Below are positions 53,814-63,330 of a stretch of DNA of 64,000 bases, one piece after another. Below the pieces are notes generated by a model. The model saw only the letters and a program-made list of their open reading frames with translations, was not told the DNA's origin and did not search any database. Both the position numbers and the translations under genes were made by a program. The stretch spans positions 124,001-188,000 of the forward strand of contig JBFIKF010000006.1 of NCBI GenBank assembly GCA_041600415.1, read 5' to 3'. This DNA is from JBFJKD01 sp041600415 (lineage in GTDB: Bacteria; Pseudomonadota; Gammaproteobacteria; Pseudomonadales; Porticoccaceae). The stretch's first letter is position 1. Every line of letters starts with the position of its first letter.

Positions 53814-55340
53814 ATGACTTCACGTTCACAGATTTATCTTTTTGCCTTTGGCCTGATCAGCATCGGGTTGGGGCTGACGCTGTACAAAAATCTGGCGCTG
53901 CATTTTCCGCTCTTCCCTGGGGATGTCCGCACCGTGTGGAATGTCGAAGCGAAAATTACCTTTAAACCCTACACCGATGCGCCGATTGCCGCTGACCTGG
54001 CGCTTCCCGACGTTCAGAACGGCTATGAAATTCTCGATGAAACGTTTGGCTCCTCCGGCTACCGGTTTAATATCGAGGAAGAAAACGAACAGCGCCGCGC
54101 GATCTGGACCCGACCAAACGCCAGCGGGGAACAGACCCTGTATTACAAAGTGCAGGTTACCGAAAGCGGTGCGGGTATAACCGCGCCGTCCCCCGACTTT
54201 CCCATCGATATAACCAGGCCCGACTGGACCCAGGCGGAGGCTACTGCGGCGCTGAGCATTGTGCGGCGCGTTCGCGACACCAGTGGTTCACCCCGGGAGT
54301 TCACCGCGGCGCTACTCACGACGCTTAACCGTGACCAGGTAGATCAGGACGTCAGACTGCTGCTGGCCAGTAATGTAAAGAAATCCATTGCGGATATGGC
54401 GCTTAAGCTGTTGGCCGAGGCTGATATTCCTGCCCATATGATCCGTGGCGTGCGCTTGCGTAATCGCCAGTACAACGACCCGCCAACGGAATTAATTGAA
54501 ATTTACGACGGCTCCAGCTGGACAATTTTTGATCCAGAAAATGCCCAGCCTGGCCTGCCCCCCAATTTTTTTATGTGGCAACGGGGCGGATACTCATTGC
54601 TGGATCTCGAAGGAGGCAGAAACTCCAGAATCCGTTTCTCCATACTGTCCAACGTAATCCCCGCGAAAAATATCGCACTAAAACTGGCTAAAGCGGAGAC
54701 CGTTGCCCTCGTCGATTTTAATATTTACAGCCTGCCGATTGAAAAACAAAATATCTTTAAATCCCTGTTGCTGGTGCCGATCGGGGCGCTTGTGGTGGTT
54801 ATTTTCCGGGTATTGATTGGCCTCAAAACCTCCGGTACTTTTATGCCGGTATTGATAGCCCTGGCGTTTATTCAAACCACTTTACTGGCAGGAATAATCA
54901 TCCTCGTCACTCTGGTTCTGGTCGGCCTGTGGTTACGCTCCTATCTCAGCCGACTCGATCTGCTAATGGTCTCGCGTATCGGCGCGGTGTTAATTATGGT
55001 GGTGTTCCTGATGGCCGGGTTCAGCGTCATGAGTTACAAACTCGGGCTCGACCAGGTGCTGAACATCACATTCTTCCCGATGATTATTCTGGCGTGGACT
55101 ATCGAACGCATGTCGATCACCTGGGAGGAAGACGGTCCGCAGGAAGTTGCGAAACAGGGTGGTGGTAGCCTGTTGGTCGCGGTAATCGCCTACCTGAGCA
55201 TGACCAATCGCCTGGTGGAACATCTGACCTACAACTTCCCGGAATTATTGCTGGTGGTGCTGGGTATCATTCTTATGTTGGGACAATACTCCGGCTACCG
55301 CCTGTCCGAATTGCGCCGCTTTCGGCACATGCGCGACTAA
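53814..55340 (+). CDS. Inactive transglutaminase with 7TM domain (UUP1/7TM type)
   Basis: A 508-residue membrane protein. After an N-terminal anchor (IYLFAFGLISIGLGLTL), a periplasmic UUP1-like domain and a transglutaminase-like domain (PAHMIRGVRLRNRQ ... TELIEIYDGSSWTIFDP) lack the catalytic Cys of active enzymes. Seven hydrophobic segments follow (about residues 320-490, starting LLVPIGALVVVIFRVLIG). The architecture matches the 'inactive transglutaminase fused to 7TM' family that co-occurs with RimK-like ligases. It lies between the retropepsin-like and ATP-grasp genes. Its substrate is unknown. Confidence 0.87.
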   Translation: MTSRSQIYLFAFGLISIGLGLTLYKNLALHFPLFPGDVRTVWNVEAKITFKPYTDAPIAADLALPDVQNGYEILDETFGSSGYRFNIEEENEQRRAIWTRPNASGEQTLYYKVQVTESGAGITAPSPDFPIDITRPDWTQAEATAALSIVRRVRDTSGSPREFTAALLTTLNRDQVDQDVRLLLASNVKKSIADMALKLLAEADIPAHMIRGVRLRNRQYNDPPTELIEIYDGSSWTIFDPENAQPGLPPNFFMWQRGGYSLLDLEGGRNSRIRFSILSNVIPAKNIALKLAKAETVALVDFNIYSLPIEKQNIFKSLLLVPIGALVVVIFRVLIGLKTSGTFMPVLIALAFIQTTLLAGIIILVTLVLVGLWLRSYLSRLDLLMVSRIGAVLIMVVFLMAGFSVMSYKLGLDQVLNITFFPMIILAWTIERMSITWEEDGPQEVAKQGGGSLLVAVIAYLSMTNRLVEHLTYNFPELLLVVLGIILMLGQYSGYRLSELRRFRHMRD

Positions 55341-55373
55341 AACCAACCGCACACTAAACGATACAGCGCCCCT

Positions 55374-56318
55374 ATGTGGATTACACAACACAAAAAATTG
55401 CGTGCCAAAGGCATCCTGGGGCTGAATGAACGCAACGTTTGTTATATTTCCCGTTACAACAGTCGCAAATACTATCCATTGGTGGATAATAAACTGTTGA
55501 CCAAGCGCGCCGCCGAAGAGGCGCGCATTTCAGTCCCCGAGCTGTTAGGGGTCATCGATTCTCCCTATCTGTTAAACAAACTTCCTCAGATGCTTGACCC
55601 GCTGCAGGAATTTGTCGTAAAACCGGCCCGCGGCAGCGGTGGCAAAGGCATACTGGTGATTACCGGCCGCGCCGGGGACAACTATGTGAAACCCGGCGGA
55701 CGAGTGCTTACGCTGGGGGATGTCCACCACGATATCTCCAACATCCTCAGCGGTGTATACAGTCTTGGCGGAAAACCCGACAGCGCATTTGTCGAGGCTC
55801 TGGTGCACGGCGATCCGTTCCTGCAAAAGTACAGTCACCAGGGTTTGCCGGATATTCGCGTCATCATATTCCAGGGTTTTCCGGTGATGGCCATGCTGCG
55901 CTGCCCAACTAAATCGTCCGACGGCAAGGCTAATTTACACCAGGGGGCAGTAGGCGTCGGTATCGACATCACCTCGGGAAAAGCACTGCGCGCAGTGCAG
56001 AATAATCGTATCGTGTCGGTTCACCCGGATACCGGTGTCGATTTTAGCGACCTGGTAATTCCCAACTGGCGCGCGCTCTTGCGCCTGGCATCCAGCTGCT
56101 ATGACTTCACTAACCTGGGTTATCTGGGGTGCGACATGGTGCTGGATCGTACCCGTGGGCCCCTGATTCTCGAAGTGAACGCCCGCCCCGGACTGAGCAT
56201 CCAAACTGCAACTGGCGTGGGTTTACGTAACCGCCTTCGAGCCATTGAGGCGTTGGTTGGCCCGAATATGGATATCGATCAGCGCATCGATATTATTCAA
56301 ACCGGTATTTTTGATTAG
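55374..56318 (+). CDS. RimK-like ATP-grasp ligase (alpha-L-glutamate ligase-like)
   Basis: A 314-residue ATP-grasp enzyme. ATP-binding residues are in the FVVKPARGSGGKGILVI segment (about residues 82-98), and the late acidic/Asn metal motif is ILEVNARPGLSIQTA. The N-terminal LRAKGILGLNERNVCYISRYN matches the 'alpha-L-glutamate ligase-like' family that travels with inactive transglutaminase/7TM proteins. It is expected to ligate an amino acid or peptide to an unknown acceptor. It ends the three-gene operon and is convergent with ispF. Confidence 0.9.
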   Translation: MWITQHKKLRAKGILGLNERNVCYISRYNSRKYYPLVDNKLLTKRAAEEARISVPELLGVIDSPYLLNKLPQMLDPLQEFVVKPARGSGGKGILVITGRAGDNYVKPGGRVLTLGDVHHDISNILSGVYSLGGKPDSAFVEALVHGDPFLQKYSHQGLPDIRVIIFQGFPVMAMLRCPTKSSDGKANLHQGAVGVGIDITSGKALRAVQNNRIVSVHPDTGVDFSDLVIPNWRALLRLASSCYDFTNLGYLGCDMVLDRTRGPLILEVNARPGLSIQTATGVGLRNRLRAIEALVGPNMDIDQRIDIIQTGIFD

Positions 56319-56412
56319 CTCCAACTTACTCGCCTTATGTTGGTAGCGATGATTATTGGGGTCTACGGCGATTCCTGGCGTTTTCCACCGGAGAGATAAC
56401 CTCATTGCGCAG

Positions 56413-56889
56413 TTAACGTCGCAACAGCGCCACCGCATGGCAGGCAACACCCTCCCCTCGCCCGATAAAACCGAGGCCCTCTGTGGTAGTTGCCTTGATA
56501 TTTAATTGTGCCGATTCGCACGCCAGATCGGCTGCCAGGCAGGCCAGCATGGCGGGAATGTGCGGCGCCATTTTGGGTGCTTCGGCCATCAACGTCAGAT
56601 CGGCGTTGCCAAGTTGCCAGCCCTGGTTGCCCACTAAACCCATCACTTCGCGCAACATCACACGACTGTCACAGTCCCGCCAGCGCGGGTCGTTGTCCGG
56701 GAAATGCAAGCCGATATCGCCCAGCGCGGCCGCGCCGAGTAGCGCATCACACAGCGCGTGAATAAGCACATCGCCATCGGAATGGGCAACCAGGCCGCGA
56801 TGATAAGGGATGTCCACGCCACCGATGACAATGCGCTCCCCGGCACCGTAGGCGTGCACGTCGTAGCCGTGTCCTATTCTAAACGCCAT
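56413..56889 (-). CDS. ispF: 2-C-methyl-D-erythritol 2,4-cyclodiphosphate synthase
   Basis: A trimeric enzyme of the non-mevalonate isoprenoid pathway. The start FRIGHGYDVHAYG with metal-binding Asp and His, the VAHSDGDVLIHALCDALLGAAALGDIG core and the late ATTTEGLGFIGRGEGVACHAVALL are typical. The ATG at 56889, preceded by AGGAGG, overlaps the ispD stop by 11 nt; an upstream in-frame Met at 56913 is less likely. It is 158 residues long. ispD and ispF are co-translated. Confidence 0.96.
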   Translation of the reverse strand: MAFRIGHGYDVHAYGAGERIVIGGVDIPYHRGLVAHSDGDVLIHALCDALLGAAALGDIGLHFPDNDPRWRDCDSRVMLREVMGLVGNQGWQLGNADLTLMAEAPKMAPHIPAMLACLAADLACESAQLNIKATTTEGLGFIGRGEGVACHAVALLRR

Positions 56890-57583
56890 CGGATCCCTCC
56901 TGCTGGGACGCAAGGATAGCTGCGGCCACGAATAAATCTTCCGGGTCGGTGACCTTGATATTATCGCGGCGGCCCCGTATCACCTGCGGCCGATAACCCA
57001 GCTGTTCAACCGCTGCGGCTTCATCGGTGCAGGCGCCCAGCCGCGCGTCGGGGTGCGCCAGCGCCCGCCGCAAGATGCCAAAGCGAAAAGCCTGGGGGGT
57101 TTGCGCAAGCCACAGGTTGGCACGATCCTCCGTGGCAATTACCAAATGCGCGTCGCCCACGCGCTTGACGGTGTCCTGCACGGGCACTGCGAGCAAACCA
57201 CCTATGGCATTATCTTGCAGAGTGGTCATTAGCAGCCTGATATCCGCTGTGGAGACACAGGGGCGCGCCGCATCGTGTACCAGCACCCAATCTTCGGCGT
57301 CAGCTTCGCTAGCCAGGGCGGCGAGTGCAAGGCGTACCGTATCCGCGCGCTGCGCCCCGCCAACAACCGTGCGAATACGAGCATCTTGAGCGAGGTGTAA
57401 GTGTTGCCAATGACAATCGTTCGGGTGAATGGCAACGACAATAGTTTTAGGTTCTACCTGCAGCAGACGTTCCAGGGTATGCTCGATTAAGGGGCGACCT
57501 GACAACAGCTGGTATTGTTTGGGAATTGACCCGCCCACTCGTGTGCCGGTTCCCGCCGCCGGCACCACTATCCAGCAGTTCAT
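56879..57583 (-). CDS. ispD: 2-C-methyl-D-erythritol 4-phosphate cytidylyltransferase
   Basis: Makes CDP-methylerythritol in the MEP isoprenoid pathway. The 234 residues start with the nucleotide-binding VVPAAGTGTRVGGSIPKQY, followed by LVHDAARPCVSTADIRLL and VIRGRRDNIKVTDPEDL. It overlaps ftsB by 4 nt upstream and ispF by 11 nt downstream. All catalytic-type basic residues of the GTGTRVG and KQY motifs are present. Confidence 0.96.
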   Translation of the reverse strand: MNCWIVVPAAGTGTRVGGSIPKQYQLLSGRPLIEHTLERLLQVEPKTIVVAIHPNDCHWQHLHLAQDARIRTVVGGAQRADTVRLALAALASEADAEDWVLVHDAARPCVSTADIRLLMTTLQDNAIGGLLAVPVQDTVKRVGDAHLVIATEDRANLWLAQTPQAFRFGILRRALAHPDARLGACTDEAAAVEQLGYRPQVIRGRRDNIKVTDPEDLFVAAAILASQQEGSDGV

Positions 57584-57864
57584 GGCTTTTTTCCAGGCTC
57601 GATAACCATATAAAAGGTTTCGCCTTGCTTGATCATGCCGAGATCGCCGCGCGCGCGCTCTTCAACGCTGTCCAGACCATCCTTGAGATCTTCTACTTCC
57701 ACCGCCAGTACTCGATTGCGCTCGCGGTGCCGCTCGTTCTCAAGGCGCTGTTGTGCGACTTTGCGTTCGAGACTCACCTTTTGTGCCAGACTACCCTCGC
57801 CAATCCACAGGCGATATTGAAAAATTACCAGTAACACCGTGAGAATGACGAGTAGCCAACGCAT
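57580..57864 (-). CDS. ftsB: Cell division protein FtsB
   Basis: A 94-residue single-pass membrane protein that forms the divisome FtsQLB complex. The N-terminal segment WLLVILTVLLVIFQYRLWIG spans the membrane and is followed by a coiled coil with heptad Leu/Val (about residues 30-65; LERKVAQQRLENERHRERNRV). The conserved GLDSVEERARGDLGMIKQGETFY ends the protein. It lies between eno and ispD on the same strand, the standard gammaproteobacterial order. Confidence 0.94.
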   Translation of the reverse strand: MRWLLVILTVLLVIFQYRLWIGEGSLAQKVSLERKVAQQRLENERHRERNRVLAVEVEDLKDGLDSVEERARGDLGMIKQGETFYMVIEPGKKP

Positions 57865-57891
57865 TTAGCGACCCTCCGCCGTCCTGAATAC

Positions 57892-59181
57892 TCAGGCGCG
57901 CAATTCGGCGCGGCCTCGATAAGCAGCAATACCGTCTAACTCCGCTTCAATACGCAGTAAACGATTATATTTGGCGACCCGATCAGAGCGGCACAGCGAA
58001 CCGGTCTTGATCTGCCCCGCCGCGGTCGCCACCGCCAGATCGGCAATCGTAGTATCCTCCGTCTCCCCTGAGCGATGGGAAATCACCACGCTATAACCGG
58101 CCGTTTTTGCCAGCCGGATAGCATCCAGCGTTTCGGACAAAGTGCCGATTTGATTAAACTTGATCAAAATCGAGTTGGCGACACCCTGGTCGATACCCCG
58201 TTGTAAAATACTTGTGTTAGTGACGAATAGATCGTCCCCAACCAGTTGCACCCGATCTCCCAGCGCGCGGGTCAACCCGGTCCAGCCGTCCCAGTCGCTC
58301 TCGTCCATGCCATCTTCAATGGACAAGATGGGGTAACGGTCGGCCAAATCAGCAAGGTATTGGGTAAATTGAGCGGCGGTAAATTCCTTATTATCGCCAG
58401 CCAGACGATAGCATCCGTCCCGATAAAATTCGGAAGCGGCACAGTCTAATGCCAGGGTAATATCCTCCCCCAATGCATAACCGGCGCTCGCCACCGCGGC
58501 GGCGATAATTTCCAGCGCAGCTTCGTTAGACGACAGGTCGGGGGCAAAACCGCCCTCGTCGCCCACTGCAGTGCTCAGACCGCGCGCGCTCAAGGCTTTT
58601 TTTAGATGGTGGAAAATTTCCGCGCCCTGGCGCAGCGCTTCGGCAAAAGTGGAAGCCTTGACCGGCTGGATCATAAACTCCTGTATATCCACATTGTTAT
58701 CCGCGTGCTCACCCCCGTTGATAATATTCATCATCGGTACCGGCATGGAGTAATGGCCCGCAGTGCCATTCAAATCAGCCAGGTGGTGGTAGAGGGGCAC
58801 CTGCCGAGCGATAGCAGCGGCCTTTGCGCACGCCAGCGAAACCGCCAGAATCCCATTGGCGCCGAAGCGAGATTTATTGTCTGTGCCATCGGCATCGATC
58901 ATCAGACGGTCAATGGTTGCCTGATCCGTAGCATCCTTGCCCAGCAACAGTTCGCGCAGATCCGCGTTAACGTGACCTACCGCGGTCAAGACCCCTTTGC
59001 CAAGATAGCGTTGCGGATCGCCATCCCGCAGTTCCAGGGCTTCCCGGGAACCGGTCGATGCGCCCGACGGCGCGCAGGCACTGCCCAGCGCGCCACTGTC
59101 GAGAATAACGTCCGCACATACGGTCGGGTTACCCCGCGAATCGAGTACTTCGTAGGCTCGAATATCTGTAATTTTTGCCAT
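57892..59181 (-). CDS. eno: Enolase
   Basis: Converts 2-phosphoglycerate to phosphoenolpyruvate and binds the degradosome in many gammaproteobacteria. Family motifs are AYEVLDSRGNPTV, PSGASTGSREALELRDGD, GDEGGFAPDLSSN, and the late GYSVVISHRSGETEDTTIADLAV. ATG at 59181 is chosen; the frame extends to 59205, overlapping kdsA. The length is 429 residues. The gene follows kdsA in the pyrG-kdsA-eno-ftsB block. Confidence 0.97.
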   Translation of the reverse strand: MAKITDIRAYEVLDSRGNPTVCADVILDSGALGSACAPSGASTGSREALELRDGDPQRYLGKGVLTAVGHVNADLRELLLGKDATDQATIDRLMIDADGTDNKSRFGANGILAVSLACAKAAAIARQVPLYHHLADLNGTAGHYSMPVPMMNIINGGEHADNNVDIQEFMIQPVKASTFAEALRQGAEIFHHLKKALSARGLSTAVGDEGGFAPDLSSNEAALEIIAAAVASAGYALGEDITLALDCAASEFYRDGCYRLAGDNKEFTAAQFTQYLADLADRYPILSIEDGMDESDWDGWTGLTRALGDRVQLVGDDLFVTNTSILQRGIDQGVANSILIKFNQIGTLSETLDAIRLAKTAGYSVVISHRSGETEDTTIADLAVATAAGQIKTGSLCRSDRVAKYNRLLRIEAELDGIAAYRGRAELRA

Positions 59182-59204
59182 GCTGTGCTGTTCTCCCGAA
59201 CTCA

Positions 59205-60056
59205 TTACTGCGTGTCGAGACCGGGCAGGCTTTTTACCAGGTCGTCCACTGCTTTCATCTGATGTAAAAAAGGCTCTAGTTTATCCAGCGCCAGCGCACT
59301 CGGCCCGTCGCACAGGGCACGATCGGGATCGGGGTGGGCTTCCAGAAACAATCCGGCGAGTCCGACTGCCAGCCCGGCGCGTCCCAATTCCGCCACCTGG
59401 CGACGGCGACCACCGGAAGCCGCACCTGCGGGATCCCGACACTGTAGGGCATGGGTAACATCGAAGATCACGGGTACGCCACCACTAACGTCCATCATGG
59501 TGCGAAAACCCAGCATATCGACCACCAAATTGTCGTAACCGAAACTGCTACCCCGTTCGCACAACAGCAATCGATCGTTACCACACTCGCGAAATTTTTC
59601 GACCAGATTGACTACCTGCGCGGGACTCATAAACTGCGGTTTTTTAATATTGATCACCGCGCCCGTAGCCGCCATGGCCGCCACCAGATCCGTTTGTCGG
59701 GCGAGAAAAGCTGGCAACTGAATCACATCGCAAACGTCCGCTGCGGGTTTGGCCTGCTCCGCTTCGTGAATATCGCTCAGCACCGGCACTGCAAACTGAC
59801 GCTTTATGTCCTCCAAAATTTTCAACCCTTCCTGCAACCCCGGGCCGCGATAGGAATGAATGGAGGAGCGATTAGCTTTATCGAACGACGCCTTGAATAC
59901 GTAGGGAATGCCGAGTTTCGTCGTTACCTGTGTGTAGTGCTCCGCCACCCGCAACGCCATGTCCCGGGATTCAAGGACATTCATACCCCCAAACAACACC
60001 ATCGGCCGATTGTTGGCGATCGTAATATTGCCAACCTGAACCATCCTCGTTGTCAT
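59205..60056 (-). CDS. kdsA: 3-deoxy-8-phosphooctulonate synthase
   Basis: KdsA condenses arabinose 5-phosphate with phosphoenolpyruvate to make Kdo-8-phosphate for LPS inner core. The motifs FKASFDKANRSSIHSYRGPG, SDIHEAEQAKPAADVCDVIQLPAF and NIKKPQFMSPAQV are present. It overlaps pyrG by 4 nt (ATGA). The 283 residues are normal. Presence of kdsA fits a Kdo-containing outer membrane. Confidence 0.97.
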   Translation of the reverse strand: MTTRMVQVGNITIANNRPMVLFGGMNVLESRDMALRVAEHYTQVTTKLGIPYVFKASFDKANRSSIHSYRGPGLQEGLKILEDIKRQFAVPVLSDIHEAEQAKPAADVCDVIQLPAFLARQTDLVAAMAATGAVINIKKPQFMSPAQVVNLVEKFRECGNDRLLLCERGSSFGYDNLVVDMLGFRTMMDVSGGVPVIFDVTHALQCRDPAGAASGGRRRQVAELGRAGLAVGLAGLFLEAHPDPDRALCDGPSALALDKLEPFLHQMKAVDDLVKSLPGLDTQ

Positions 60057-61729
60057 GCCTTGCTAGCCTCGGATACGCGACCAGAATCGGCACTATCTTC
60101 CCTCAGCCGGTGTTTGCGGTAGGTTAGTGCCGCGGCAACAAACCCGGAAAACAGGGGATGGCCGTGGCGTGGCGTGGAGGTAAACTCCGGATGAAACTGG
60201 CACGCAAAAAACCAGGGATGTTCGGGTAACTCTACGGTCTCAACCAAAGTCTCGTCCGCCGACCAGCCACCCACTTTTAGACCAGCAGCCTGCAGCTGGC
60301 CCACGTAGTTATGATTCACTTCGTAGCGATGGCGATGGCGTTCGAGAATTGTCTCCTTACCGTAGATCGCCCGCGCACGGGATCCAGCCACCAGACTCGC
60401 TTCCTGAGCCCCAAGACGCATACTGCCGCCAAGATCGGATTGTGCCGAGCGGATTTCGCGCTTGCCACTATCGTCCAGCCATTCGGTAATCAGACCGATC
60501 ACCGGATGTGGCGTGCTCTGGTTGAATTCGGTGCTATTCGCGGCCGCCAGGCCGACCACGTTGCGGGCAAATTCGATCACTGCAACCTGCATCCCCAGAC
60601 AGATACCAAGGTAAGGGATGTGGTTTTCCCGCGCGTGGCGCACCGCTTTGATTTTGCCCTCCACACCTCGCTCACCAAACCCACCGGGTACCAGAATACC
60701 GTCGCAACCGTCCAGCAGGGACATATCTTTCATCAAATCCTCGGAATCGATATGCTGGATTTCTACCTCGGTCAACTGCTGAATACCGGCGTGTTCAAGT
60801 GCTTCATTCAGAGACTTGTAGGCGTCGAGTAATTCCATGTATTTGCCGACCATGGCAATGGTGACCCGGCGTTTTGGGTTGAGCTGGTTGTGCACCACCC
60901 GATCCCATTGCGCGAGATCGGCCTGGGGACAATCGAGGCCGAACTTTTCCAGCACAAAATCATCCAGCCCCCACTCGCGCAGATGCCGCGGAATGGCATA
61001 GATTGTTTTCGCATCCATCAACGGCACTACCGCGCGCTCCTCCACACTGGTGAACAGCGAAATCTTTTTGCGCGAACCCTCGTCCACCATCACCTCGGAA
61101 CGACATAGCAATACATCGGGCTGCAACCCGATGGAGCGCAGTTCCTTAACGGAGTGCTGGGTGGGCTTGGTTTTGGTCTCCCCCGCCGTAGCTATATAGG
61201 GCACGAGGGTCAAATGAATCAGCAGTGTCCTGCGGGATCCGAGTTCCACCCGCAGTTGGCGAATGGCCTCGAGAAAGGGTTGCGATTCAATATCGCCGAC
61301 GGTGCCACCAATTTCTACGAGAGCGATATCGGCGCTGCCGCCGCCCTCGATAATACGCCGTTTTATCTCATCGGTAACATGGGGGATAACTTGTACCGTG
61401 CCACCAAGATAATCGCCGCGACGCTCGCGCCGCAAGATAGTTTCGTAGACCTGCCCAGTCGTAAAGTTGTTGGCTTTGGTCATGCGCGAGTTGAGGAAGC
61501 GCTCGTAGTGCCCCAGATCGAGATCAGTCTCCGCACCGTCTTCGGTGACGAACACTTCACCATGCTGAAAAGGGCTCATGGTGCCCGGATCGACGTTGAG
61601 ATAGGGATCCAGTTTCAATACTGTGACGTTCAGGCCCCGGGCCTCCAACACCGCTCCGAGGGACGCAGCGGCAATGCCTTTGCCCAGAGAGGAAACAACT
61701 CCGCCAGTGACAAAAATAAAACGCGTCAT
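60053..61729 (-). CDS. pyrG: CTP synthase
   Basis: Makes CTP from UTP with ammonia from glutamine. The N-terminal synthase domain begins TRFIFVTGGVVSSLGKGIAAASLG. The C-terminal class I glutamine amidotransferase has the nucleophile Cys in GICLGMQ and His/Glu in QFHPEFTS. At 558 residues, it is slightly longer than the usual ~545, with an extra C-terminal tail (DSADSGRVSEASKA). It begins the pyrG-kdsA-eno-ftsB-ispDF block; a 254-bp gap separates it from tilS. Confidence 0.97.
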   Translation of the reverse strand: MTRFIFVTGGVVSSLGKGIAAASLGAVLEARGLNVTVLKLDPYLNVDPGTMSPFQHGEVFVTEDGAETDLDLGHYERFLNSRMTKANNFTTGQVYETILRRERRGDYLGGTVQVIPHVTDEIKRRIIEGGGSADIALVEIGGTVGDIESQPFLEAIRQLRVELGSRRTLLIHLTLVPYIATAGETKTKPTQHSVKELRSIGLQPDVLLCRSEVMVDEGSRKKISLFTSVEERAVVPLMDAKTIYAIPRHLREWGLDDFVLEKFGLDCPQADLAQWDRVVHNQLNPKRRVTIAMVGKYMELLDAYKSLNEALEHAGIQQLTEVEIQHIDSEDLMKDMSLLDGCDGILVPGGFGERGVEGKIKAVRHARENHIPYLGICLGMQVAVIEFARNVVGLAAANSTEFNQSTPHPVIGLITEWLDDSGKREIRSAQSDLGGSMRLGAQEASLVAGSRARAIYGKETILERHRHRYEVNHNYVGQLQAAGLKVGGWSADETLVETVELPEHPWFFACQFHPEFTSTPRHGHPLFSGFVAAALTYRKHRLREDSADSGRVSEASKA

Positions 61730-61983
61730 GTCAGCCCTTATAATAGCGTTATGGCCAGGATTACAGCACTATAAAGTCGCGGCGCGGGAGGCATCGGGGC
61801 GCCAGACAACGTTCTGAAGATGGGACGTCAGGTTACCAGAAAGACCACGGCTTCTCAATGCGGGCTGGGGTGTAAACCCTGTGAGGTGACGCAGTGCAGG
61901 TGGCCCGGAAGACCCGTGAAAAAATGTCCGAAACACTATGTCGAGCGATACAAAGTGGCGCCTGGAAGTCCCGCAGCAGCGAA

Positions 61984-63330
61984 TTAAAAATTCCAGCGCA
62001 ACACATAACCCACTTCGTCCGGGCCCGCCACAAATCCGTCGTTTAGCCACAGGTCACCCACCGCAGCGAGCTCCCCGTCCACCTGTAGCAGGGGCACTCG
62101 ATCGCGCCACCAGGGCTCGAGGGCATGTTCCTGAAACAGGGTTTTAAGGGAGTTGGAGTGGTGCCGACCAGCAGGTTTGCAGCGTTCTCCCCCACTGCGC
62201 CAGGCGACGGTAACCCGCTGCCCGGGCTTTATCTTCAATCCCTGACCGATTTGCCGTATGGCGCTCAGGACACTGCCATCGGCAAGTATCAGAGGTTCGC
62301 TTAAGGACCATGGTAATGGCGTTTTTTTTACCGCCATGCCCGGGAGCGGTGACGGCAACAAAAACAGACGCTGGCGAAAGCGCCGCCACTGGCCACCAGG
62401 CCAACACACCACCGGAGCTGCATCGCCACGGGCCGCCAATAGATTGCGACGCAAGGCGAGCAGTGCCCGTTGATCGGGAGCCGTCTGCCCACTGGTCGCA
62501 GCCCAATAGCGCAATACGTTGGCCCCTCGCTCTGTATCGAGCCTTTGCAATGCAGGAATGTCGATACTGCGCCCGAGACGTTCGCCGCGCTCCTGTAATA
62601 ATTCGAGGTCGGCGCGGGCCAGCACGGTGTTGAGGCGGTCCGCAGCCGCGCACAGGTCGGCGCTCAACCCGATCCGCGTGCGGTAGTCTGGCCAGCGCTG
62701 CGCCAGCGCTGGAATCACCCGGTGGCGCAAATAGTTGCGATCAAACTCTGGGTGTTGATTGGATTCATCCTCCACCCATGCAAGGTCGTGGCGCACCCCA
62801 TATTCTTCGAGTTCAGCGCGGGTAAACTTGAGTAGCGGGCGCAACAACTGCCCGCCGCCGAGCGCACGGGACCTGGGTATACCGGCCAAACCACGAGGCC
62901 CGGCGCCGCGCAGCAAGCGGTAAAGAACGGTTTCCACCTGATCATCCGCATGGTGGGCCAGCAGTAAAATATCGTTTTTCTCGACAACCCTCTCAAACAC
63001 CGCATAACGCTGCTCGCGAGCGGCTTGTTCCAACCCGTGCTTGCGTTTTCTAATGCGCACAGTTTCTTCCAGCAGATCAACTCCGAGGGTCGCACAATAA
63101 GCGCGACAGCGCTGCGCCCAATCGTCCGCCGCAGGCGACAATTGATGATTAACATGGATTGCAGATATTTTTTGAGGGTCGATCTGGCGGGTTAGGGCAT
63201 GCAGCAGCACGGTGGAATCGAGGCCGCCGCTAAAACCCACCCAGACGCGGCGGGCAGCCTGCAACTCTGTTAAAAAAGGGGCCAGCTGCGCAGCGTGAAA
63301 AGCCACGGCGTTACGCCGGTTGGCCCTCAA
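61984..63330 (-). CDS. tilS: tRNA(Ile)-lysidine synthetase TilS
   Basis: Modifies the CAU anticodon of tRNA-Ile to lysidine so that it reads AUA. The PP-loop motif SGGLDSTVLL is at about residues 34-43, with HHADDQVETVLYRLLRGAGPRGLAG further on. The C-terminal substrate-specificity domains follow. The start at 63330 overlaps the accA stop by 4 nt, typical of the accA-tilS pair. The length is 448 residues. Confidence 0.95.
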   Translation of the reverse strand: MRANRRNAVAFHAAQLAPFLTELQAARRVWVGFSGGLDSTVLLHALTRQIDPQKISAIHVNHQLSPAADDWAQRCRAYCATLGVDLLEETVRIRKRKHGLEQAAREQRYAVFERVVEKNDILLLAHHADDQVETVLYRLLRGAGPRGLAGIPRSRALGGGQLLRPLLKFTRAELEEYGVRHDLAWVEDESNQHPEFDRNYLRHRVIPALAQRWPDYRTRIGLSADLCAAADRLNTVLARADLELLQERGERLGRSIDIPALQRLDTERGANVLRYWAATSGQTAPDQRALLALRRNLLAARGDAAPVVCWPGGQWRRFRQRLFLLPSPLPGMAVKKTPLPWSLSEPLILADGSVLSAIRQIGQGLKIKPGQRVTVAWRSGGERCKPAGRHHSNSLKTLFQEHALEPWWRDRVPLLQVDGELAAVGDLWLNDGFVAGPDEVGYVLRWNF

